Assembly (NCBI GenBank): GCA_015223015.1
Contig: JADFWK010000207.1
Location: 1 to 6,105 of the forward strand
Direction: 5' to 3'
From: Pseudomonadota bacterium
GTDB lineage: Bacteria > Desulfobacterota > DSM-4660 > Desulfatiglandales > B25-G16
DNA: 6,105 bases
The translations under genes and the position numbers were made by a program. Positions 1-6,105 of this stretch are shown here, in pieces. Position 1 is the stretch's first letter, and every line of letters begins with the position of its first letter. The notes under the pieces were generated by a model. That model was not told where the DNA came from. It saw nothing but the letters and a program-made list of their open reading frames with translations, and did not search any database.

Positions 1-119
1 CGCCCACTGATCTAAACTATGTGGGGCATAATCCAAAAAAAAGATACCCATACCCTGCAAGAAGCTTAAGAATCAATAGGTTATGTTTCACTATAACGTG
101 ACCGTGCCCGAAGGGTGAG

Positions 120-158
120 TTTTGACATCGCCTGGAGGGAGCCTTAGATTTGTCAAAA
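120..158. repeat. 8-bp inverted repeat downstream of larC
   Basis: TTTTGACA at 120-127 is matched exactly by its reverse complement TGTCAAAA at 151-158, with 23 nt between. The spacing is long for a simple intrinsic terminator and the arms are A+T-rich. The left arm contains a consensus -35 hexamer, so the repeat may simply reflect a promoter element. A binding site for a dimeric regulator or an RNA stem are alternatives. The repeat itself is seen directly; its role is unknown. Confidence 0.45.
122..150 (+). promoter_or_regulatory. Possible sigma70-type promoter reading toward the larC 3' end
   Basis: A perfect TTGACA (122-127) is followed after 17 bp by TAGATT (145-150), which keeps T1, A2, A4 and T6 of the TATAAT consensus. 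Transcription would start near 157 on the plus strand and run antisense into the end of larC. No plus-strand gene follows within reach, so the product would be a small or antisense RNA, or the match is fortuitous. The hexamers and spacing are seen directly; activity is inference. Confidence 0.3.
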
Positions 159-233
159 ACGTTTTAGACCAAGTGAAAAGAGATTTCGGCAACAGGCTGT
201 CAGTTGTGAACGGCTTAATATAACGAAAAAATC

Positions 234-1409
234 TTAACTCGAAGGATCTGTTGACAGGCCTGATGCCCACGCATAAACATCACGTAGGGCGAGATTGTTC
301 TCCTGTGCTACTCTTCTGCATTCCTCATATTCAGGCATGAGTACTGTTCTGCCATCCTGATTGATGACCTTCGTGAGGCTCATCTTTCCCCAAGGAGAAT
401 CAACTACCAATCCCTCTCGCTTTAACACAGCCCGCTGGCTGAATCTATAGCGAATCCCCAGTGTCGTTGACTCTCGGAAAATGATAGCAGTAAGTCTCTC
501 TCTATCTTCAGGCTGGCCGATCACCTGGAGCTGGGTGCCTGGCCTGTTCTTTTTCATCTGGATGGGAGAAAAACTAACATCCTTGGCACCTGCGTCAAAG
601 AGGCTATCCATCAAATAACCCAACAATTCCGGGTTCATATCATCTAGGTTTGATTCTAAGACAACCACCGTCTCTGACCTGTCCTTGTCGATATCACTTC
701 CAATCAGAATACGTAATAGATTTGGCCGGTCAACCAGTGTTCTACTCCCCACGCCATAACCTATGCTATCTACTATCATCTGCGGCATCGGACCAAAGGA
801 AGAACAAAGCGAGGTAATCAAGACGGCCCCCGTAGGCGTAACCATTTCAACATCCTGACCACTGTGATAGATAGGGATACTCCTCAGGAGTGCTATGGTA
901 GCTGGGGAGGGTACCGGGATCTTTCCGTGGGCACTGGCGATCATTCCGGTACCTACCGGAATTCTTGAGGCAAAGAGTTTCTCGATACCCAAGAGATTGA
1001 TCCCTGCAACAGTAGCGACTATATCAACAATAGAGTCAAAAGCGCCAACCTCATGAAAATGTACCTCATTGGGTGAGATATGGTGTATCTCACCTTCAAT
1101 TATCGCCAGTTTTTCAAAGACCTGAATGGAGCCTTCAATAACCGGGAGAGGAAGATCACTATCTTTAAGTATTTCTTTTATATCATCTAGATGTCGGACC
1201 TTCTGATCCTCTTCTTGTAAAGAGACAAGGAATCTTGTCCCAAAGATATTATTTCTTCCTTCTTTTGTTGCTGATATCTTGTAACCGCTGATCTTGAGTC
1301 CAGTTAAGATCTTCTCAAGTTTCTCAAAAGGCAGACCCGCATCCAGTAGGGATCCAACAAACATATCTCCGCTTATGCCAGAGAAGCAATCGAGGTAGGC
1401 TATTTTCAT
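234..1409 (-). CDS. larC: Nickel-pincer cofactor biosynthesis protein LarC (CTP-dependent Ni cyclometallase)
   Basis: LarC inserts nickel, using CTP, into pyridinium-3,5-bisthiocarboxylic acid mononucleotide. This makes the nickel-pincer nucleotide used by lactate racemase LarA and related racemases or epimerases. It is the last step after LarB and LarE and is cytoplasmic. The 391-residue protein has the usual family length and begins MKIAYLDCFSGISGDM. Family motifs follow in order: HFHEVGAFDSIVDIV (117-131), SAHGKIPVPSPAT (159-171), TPTGA (191-195), ESNLDDM (252-258), KKNRPG (286-291) and FRESTTLG (311-318). It is one uninterrupted frame, unlike Lactobacillus plantarum, where larC is read as two parts through a programmed frameshift. 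It starts 15 nt after the dksA stop with an AGGG a few bases before the ATG, so it is the last visible gene of the rpoZ operon. No larA, larB or larE lies in the window. The family is certain; the in vivo enzyme served is unknown. Confidence 0.93.
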   Translation of the reverse strand: MKIAYLDCFSGISGDMFVGSLLDAGLPFEKLEKILTGLKISGYKISATKEGRNNIFGTRFLVSLQEEDQKVRHLDDIKEILKDSDLPLPVIEGSIQVFEKLAIIEGEIHHISPNEVHFHEVGAFDSIVDIVATVAGINLLGIEKLFASRIPVGTGMIASAHGKIPVPSPATIALLRSIPIYHSGQDVEMVTPTGAVLITSLCSSFGPMPQMIVDSIGYGVGSRTLVDRPNLLRILIGSDIDKDRSETVVVLESNLDDMNPELLGYLMDSLFDAGAKDVSFSPIQMKKNRPGTQLQVIGQPEDRERLTAIIFRESTTLGIRYRFSQRAVLKREGLVVDSPWGKMSLTKVINQDGRTVLMPEYEECRRVAQENNLALRDVYAWASGLSTDPSS

Positions 1410-1424
1410 ATTAGCCCTGTTCTC

Positions 1425-1787
1425 TCAGAGTCCACGGGCCCTTTCTCTGGCTTCCTGCTCCTTTTTGCATTCAATACACAGGGTAGTAACAGGCCGTGCC
1501 ATCAGTCTCTTATTTCCTATGTCTTTTCCGCATACCTCGCATACACCAAAGCGACCGTTCTCTATTTGATCAAGGGCTTCTTTGATCTTTTCAATCAACT
1601 TTCTTTCCCTATCCCGTATTCTTAAAAGAAAGTTCCTATCTGTCTCCAGGGCAGCCCTATCGGTCGGATCAGGGAAGGTATCCTTTGAACTGGTCATTCC
1701 ATTCATCGTCTTAAGGGCCTCGTCGATGAGTTCATCGAGCTGGTCCTGAAGCAAGCGCCTAAAATATTCTAATTTTTTCTGGTCCAT
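1425..1787 (-). CDS. dksA: RNA polymerase-binding transcription factor DksA
   Basis: DksA enters the secondary channel of RNA polymerase and, with ppGpp, adjusts initiation at stringently controlled promoters. The 120-residue protein has a predicted coiled-coil hairpin (about 3-75) whose tip reads DPTDRA at 40-45. This matches the E. coli DPVDRA tip, with D40, D43 and A45 in place of D71, D74 and A76. A four-cysteine zinc finger follows: C83, C86, C104 and C107 (CX2C-X17-CX2C). E. coli DksA is 151 residues, and the shortfall here is mostly at the N-terminus, as is common in non-gammaproteobacterial DksA. The ATG at 1787 is preceded by GAGGA (minus strand, 1796-1800) at 8 nt. It lies 22 nt after dnaJ. 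The conserved acidic tip and full Cys set argue for true DksA over a TraR-like or Cys-poor paralogue, though other DksA-family copies may exist elsewhere in the genome. Confidence 0.93.
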   Translation of the reverse strand: MDQKKLEYFRRLLQDQLDELIDEALKTMNGMTSSKDTFPDPTDRAALETDRNFLLRIRDRERKLIEKIKEALDQIENGRFGVCEVCGKDIGNKRLMARPVTTLCIECKKEQEARERARGL

Positions 1788-1809
1788 TCGTTAAATCCTC
1801 GAATACATG

Positions 1810-3290
<1,481 letters not shown>

Positions 3291-3317
3291 TACAGATCTC
3301 CCTTTGAATAATTGAAA

Positions 3318-3345
3318 TTTATAAGTATAATTATTTGATGGTCAA
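3318..3345 (-). promoter_or_regulatory. Likely sigma70-type promoter of rpoZ operon
   Basis: Read on the minus strand, TTGACC (3340-3345, five of six to TTGACA) is followed after 16 bp by TATAAA (3318-3323, five of six to TATAAT). The predicted start is near 3311, giving a leader of about 20 nt that contains the AAGGGAG ribosome site (3298-3304) before the rpoZ ATG. Hexamer quality, spacing and position agree well. The start site itself is inferred. Confidence 0.6.
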
Positions 3346-3346
3346 A
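3334..3346. repeat. 13-bp perfect dyad over the rpoZ -35 box
   Basis: TTTGA-TGG-TCAAA has 5-bp arms that match exactly around a 3-bp centre. It covers the whole predicted -35 hexamer of rpoZ (3340-3345), which is where a repressor site could act. Short dyads of this size are common in A+T-rich DNA, so an operator role is speculative. Confidence 0.3.
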
Positions 3347-3464
3347 CGTAAAGCCATTTCTTTTAATATAATAGAAATTTCCACCTTTAAAAGATACTCA
3401 TAAAATTCTGTTTTGGAAAAGCAACCAGTCCATTCGTTGTTTATAAAAATTCTATTTTATGGTA

Positions 3465-3491
3465 TTGATATTTAGTAACTCTAACTATCAT
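3465..3491 (+). promoter_or_regulatory. Candidate comM promoter
   Basis: TTGATA (3465-3470, five of six) and TATCAT (3486-3491, five of six) are separated by 15 bp, at the short end of the usual range. Transcription would begin near 3498, leaving about 24 nt before the comM ATG. No competing pair nearby has better hexamers and spacing together. The call rests on pattern matching only. Confidence 0.4.
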
Positions 3492-3521
3492 ACAGAATTA
3501 TCGCAATACCTACTTTAGACT

Positions 3522-5051
3522 ATGCTCGCCACCGTATATAGCAGTTCGGTCATAGGTATCGATGCCTATACTGTAGAAGTAGAGGTAGATATCTCGAGGG
3601 GTTTACCGTCTTTTTCCACCGTGGGTCTGGCAGAAGGAGCGGTCAGGGAAAGCAAGGAACGGGTAAAGGCAGCGCTCAAGAATTCTGGCTATGACTTCCC
3701 AGCCGATCGTATTACCGTTAACCTCGCTCCCGCTGATGTAAAAAAGGAGGGCAGCGCCTTCGACCTTCCTATAGCTGTCGGCATCTTGGCAGCAACGGGT
3801 CTTATTCCGCCTCTAGCATTGAAAGACTACCTCATTATGGGCGAGTTATCATTAGATGGGAGTGTGAGACCGATTAGAGGCGCTCTCTCAATGGCCATAA
3901 TGGCAAAGGAATTTAATCTGAAAGGAATTTATGTTCCTTCAACAAATGCTGCGGAAGCAGCTGTGGTTGATGAGATAGCTGTTTATCCAACGAACACACT
4001 TTCTCAGTTAGTTGAATCATTGAATGGTATGGAATCGATAACCCCCTTGACCGTAGACAGAGACCCCTTGGGGAATCCATTGAGTTCTGATCTGGACTTT
4101 GCCGATGTTTGTGGTCAGGAAAACGTGAAAAGAGCTGTGGAGATTGCTGCGGCAGGTGGCCATAATCTCTTGATGATTGGTCCACCAGGCGCAGGAAAGA
4201 CCATGCTTGCCCAACGGCTTTCCACTATCCTGCCGAGTCTTGCCTTCAACGAAGCCCTGGAAACGTCCAAGGTATATAGTGTCATGGGCCTGATGCCGAG
4301 AGGCCAAGGTCTACTAACGCGCAGGCCGTTCAGATCTCCCCACCACACTATATCCGACGCAGGTCTCATAGGAGGTGGGGTAATACCAAAACCGGGAGAG
4401 GTCAGCTTGGCCCATAATGGTGTGCTCTTCTTAGATGAAATGCCGGAGTTTAAAAAAAATGTTCTCGAGGTGCTGAGACAGCCAATGGAAACTGGGATGG
4501 TCACCATATCCAGGGCCAGCTCCACCGTAACATATCCAGCCAATTTTGTTTTGGTTGGGGCGATGAATCCGTGCCCTTGCGGCTTCTTTGGTGATACAAA
4601 GCGCGAGTGCACCTGCTCTTACAGGGAAATACGGAGGTACAGGGCAAAGATATCAGGGCCCCTCATGGACCGGATCGACATCCATATAGACGTGCCATCG
4701 GTACCCTTCAAAGATCTAACCGGGATTAGTCAAGGTGAATCTTCTTCCAGTATTTACCAAAGGGTACTGGCTTCCAAAAAAATCCAAGATGAAAGATTCC
4801 ACAAGACAAAGATCCATAGCAACGCCATGATGAGTAGCAGGCACATAAAGAAATTCTGTCCAATAGATGAAAATTCCACCGCTCTCTTGGAGACAGCTAT
4901 GGAAAAATTTGGGCTCAGCGCTCGGGCTCTTTCACGGATTCTTAAGATTTCCAGAACCATAGCAGATCTTGCCGGAGCTCATGATATCGAGCAGGCGCAT
5001 GTAGCCGAGGCAATACAATATAGATCCCTCGATAGGAAGTCAATGGTATGA
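3522..5051 (+). CDS. comM: YifB/ComM family Mg-chelatase-like AAA+ ATPase
   Basis: ComM proteins are hexameric AAA+ ATPases; Vibrio ComM drives branch migration during integration of transformed DNA. YifB is widespread in bacteria not known to be competent, so the role here may be general recombination. The 509 residues match family length. The N-terminal Lon-like ChlI domain (about 1-150) includes VNLAPADVKKEGSAFDLPIA (66-85). The AAA+ core has Walker A GPPGAGKT (220-227), Walker B LFLDE (302-306), sensor-1 GAMNP (346-350) and a conserved Arg in DRIDIHIDVP (382-391). The C-terminal GLSARALSRILKISRTIADL (464-483) is the Mg-chelatase C domain. C351, C353, C363 and C365 form a probable metal-binding cluster, absent from E. 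coli YifB as I recall it. MLATVYSSSVIGIDAY is the standard N-terminus, so the ATG is secure, yet no Shine-Dalgarno precedes it. The gene overlaps the PBP start by four bases (ATGA). Confidence 0.93.
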   Translation: MLATVYSSSVIGIDAYTVEVEVDISRGLPSFSTVGLAEGAVRESKERVKAALKNSGYDFPADRITVNLAPADVKKEGSAFDLPIAVGILAATGLIPPLALKDYLIMGELSLDGSVRPIRGALSMAIMAKEFNLKGIYVPSTNAAEAAVVDEIAVYPTNTLSQLVESLNGMESITPLTVDRDPLGNPLSSDLDFADVCGQENVKRAVEIAAAGGHNLLMIGPPGAGKTMLAQRLSTILPSLAFNEALETSKVYSVMGLMPRGQGLLTRRPFRSPHHTISDAGLIGGGVIPKPGEVSLAHNGVLFLDEMPEFKKNVLEVLRQPMETGMVTISRASSTVTYPANFVLVGAMNPCPCGFFGDTKRECTCSYREIRRYRAKISGPLMDRIDIHIDVPSVPFKDLTGISQGESSSSIYQRVLASKKIQDERFHKTKIHSNAMMSSRHIKKFCPIDENSTALLETAMEKFGLSARALSRILKISRTIADLAGAHDIEQAHVAEAIQYRSLDRKSMV

Positions 5052-6105
5052 GAACGTTTGTTAAAATAGGCCTTGCTGGTTTCATTCTTATCTTTTTTGT
5101 AATTACCTCGATAGGGATTGCAGCATGGTACCTATGGTCGAGTAACCTTCCCTACATAGGCTCCCTTAAGGACTATAATCCCCCAATCATCACAGAAATC
5201 TTTGATGACAAAGGCCAAGTCATTACTCAATTCTCCGACGAAAGGAGAATCCTAGCCCCTTTAGAGGAAATTTCCTATCATGCCATCAAGGCCTTCATTG
5301 CAGCGGAAGACGACAGATTCTTTCAGCATAAGGGCATCGACTTTTTGAGCATCGTGAGGGCATTCTTGAAAAATATCAAGGCAGGAAAGATTGAACAGGG
5401 AGGAAGCACGATCACACAGCAGGTTACCAAATCACTGCTTCTGAAAAACCCTGCAAGAACGTACAAAAGGAAGGTGAGGGAGGCACTCCTCTCGCTTCAG
5501 ATCGAAAGGGAATTCTCTAAGGAGGAGATTCTGTACCTTTACCTGAATCAGATATACCTGGGCCATGGCCAGTATGGTGTGGAGGCAGCCAGTCAGACCT
5601 ATTTCGACAAAAAGGCCAGTGAATTGAGTATCGCCGAATCTGCTCTCCTGGCCGGCCTCGCCCAGGCTCCAAGTAAAGATTCGCCGATCAAACACTTTAA
5701 CCGGGCAAAAACCAGACAAAAATACGTGTTAGAAAGGATGAAAGCCGAGGCTTTTATCAGTGAGAAGGAATATGACAAGGCATTAGCAACGCCGTTACAT
5801 ATACAACCAGACAAAGATGAGGCTCTCGAAAAGGCAGCACATTTCATAGAGCACATCCGCCGAATCATTGACCGAAAATACGGGCGCCATCTCCTCTATA
5901 AGGGGGGGCTCAAGATCTATACCACGGTTGATCTAGAGACGCAGGTAGCGGCAAAAGACGCTGTAGTAAGGGGAATACGGGAGTTTGATAAAAGAGAGGG
6001 ATTCAGAGGACCAATAGGAAGGGTTTCTCCTGGGGATGAAAACCTGTTCACCCAGCAAATGCGTGAACACCTGAAGAACAACTCCCTTGAAATAGGGACA
6101 ATTAC
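5048..6105 (+). CDS. mrcA: Class A penicillin-binding protein 1A, 3' end beyond window
   Basis: This is a bifunctional peptidoglycan synthase anchored in the inner membrane. Only 352 codons are present, covering the membrane anchor, the glycosyltransferase domain and the start of the linker; the transpeptidase domain lies past the right edge. Residues 1-6 (MRTFVK) precede a hydrophobic segment at about 7-30. The GT51 domain carries EDDRFFQHKG with catalytic E87 (87-96), GGSTITQQ (118-125), RKVRE with E145 (141-145), LNQIYLG (166-172) and AASQTYF (180-186). GGLKIYTTVDLETQ (about 285-298) marks entry to the region before the transpeptidase. The frame is intact throughout. The ATG overlaps the comM stop in ATGA, and AGGAAG at 5034-5039 sits 8 nt upstream, so it is probably co-transcribed and translationally coupled. 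PBP1A is the likeliest subtype; mrcA and ponA are both used for it. Confidence 0.92.
   Translation, partial: MRTFVKIGLAGFILIFFVITSIGIAAWYLWSSNLPYIGSLKDYNPPIITEIFDDKGQVITQFSDERRILAPLEEISYHAIKAFIAAEDDRFFQHKGIDFLSIVRAFLKNIKAGKIEQGGSTITQQVTKSLLLKNPARTYKRKVREALLSLQIEREFSKEEILYLYLNQIYLGHGQYGVEAASQTYFDKKASELSIAESALLAGLAQAPSKDSPIKHFNRAKTRQKYVLERMKAEAFISEKEYDKALATPLHIQPDKDEALEKAAHFIEHIRRIIDRKYGRHLLYKGGLKIYTTVDLETQVAAKDAVVRGIREFDKREGFRGPIGRVSPGDENLFTQQMREHLKNNSLEIGTI

Larger units (their letters stand above)
1..233. other. Region downstream of larC, no identifiable gene
   Basis: No gene can be assigned here. Two short frames touch the left edge. A plus-strand frame from position 3 stays open for 32 codons to a TGA at 99-101 and could be the C-terminus of a gene convergent with larC. 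A minus-strand frame is open from 72 to the edge, with an ATG at 49-51 (reading MGIFFLDYAPHSLDQWA), and could be the start of a further minus-strand gene. Neither peptide is recognisable, and stretches this short occur by chance. The region also holds an 8-bp inverted repeat at 120-158 with a promoter-like sequence, listed separately. I found no convincing hairpin-plus-T-run terminator for the larC operon: a T-run follows the larC stop directly (minus strand, about 226-232), and an 8-T run lies at 35-42, but neither has a strong GC stem before it. I see no tRNA signature. Confidence 0.5.
3291..3521. promoter_or_regulatory. Divergent intergenic control region between rpoZ and comM
   Basis: This A+T-rich gap of 231 bp separates two divergently transcribed gene sets and has no plausible small ORF. 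It contains the rpoZ promoter, a 13-bp dyad and a weaker comM promoter candidate, each listed separately. There is also a perfect plus-strand TATAAT at 3367-3372, but no recognisable -35 box sits 16-18 bp before it. A 6-bp inverted pair, TTTCCA (3378-3383) and TGGAAA (3414-3419), is separated by 30 nt and may be chance in such A+T-rich DNA. Confidence 0.7.

Noticed and set aside
1..14. GCCCACTGATC at the left edge, resembling the GCCACTG core of a cobalamin riboswitch
   Set aside because: None of the other conserved riboswitch segments is present beside it, so the resemblance is too short to support.
95..145. CCCGAAGGG and the neighbouring G-rich stretch, considered as a small SRP RNA, tRNA or terminator
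   Set aside because: The SRP GGAAGGAAGCAGCC-type core and any tRNA TpsiC-arm signature are missing, the stem is only 3 bp, and no T-run follows.
3913..4960. Minus-strand open frames of 68-165 codons inside comM
   Set aside because: ComM motifs run unbroken through this region on the plus strand, and the antisense products match nothing recognisable.
5432..5868. Two minus-strand open frames inside the PBP gene
   Set aside because: The plus-strand GT51 motifs are continuous here, so these are shadows.

Overview
The window looks like ordinary chromosomal housekeeping DNA from a Gram-negative bacterium. A DksA-type RNA polymerase regulator, a long-tailed omega subunit, a ComM-type AAA+ protein and a class A penicillin-binding protein fit a deltaproteobacterial (Desulfobacterota-like) or related anaerobic lineage. 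That placement rests on the overall feel of the protein sequences, not on a search, and is only moderately supported. Base composition looks fairly uniform. I see no mobile element, integrase, CRISPR array, tRNA or rRNA.

Layout. Positions 1-233 are non-coding or hold only unidentifiable gene edges. Positions 234-3290 carry four tightly packed minus-strand genes, in transcription order rpoZ (RNA polymerase omega), dnaJ (Hsp40 co-chaperone), dksA (RNA polymerase secondary-channel regulator) and larC (nickel-pincer cofactor cyclometallase). Gaps between them are 1 nt of overlap, 22 nt and 15 nt, so they probably form one operon read from a well-formed sigma70-type promoter at about 3318-3345. 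An A+T-rich divergent control region fills 3291-3521. Positions 3522-6105 carry two plus-strand genes, comM/yifB and a class A PBP (mrcA/ponA-like), joined by an ATGA stop/start overlap. The PBP runs off the right edge.

How the genes fit together. Omega and DksA are the two proteins that build the ppGpp binding sites of RNA polymerase in Escherichia coli, and both retain the relevant residues here, so the minus operon pairs stringent-response parts of the polymerase with a chaperone. larC, last in the operon, belongs to the LarB-LarE-LarC pathway for the nickel-pincer nucleotide, but no LarA, LarB or LarE gene is visible. The plus-strand pair links a DNA branch-migration ATPase with a peptidoglycan synthase; a functional link is not evident.

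I did not find a clearly new biological system. The points most worth checking are the co-operonic omega/DksA arrangement with larC as a passenger, the dyad over the rpoZ -35 box, the promoter-like inverted repeat downstream of larC, and the lack of a Shine-Dalgarno sequence before comM.
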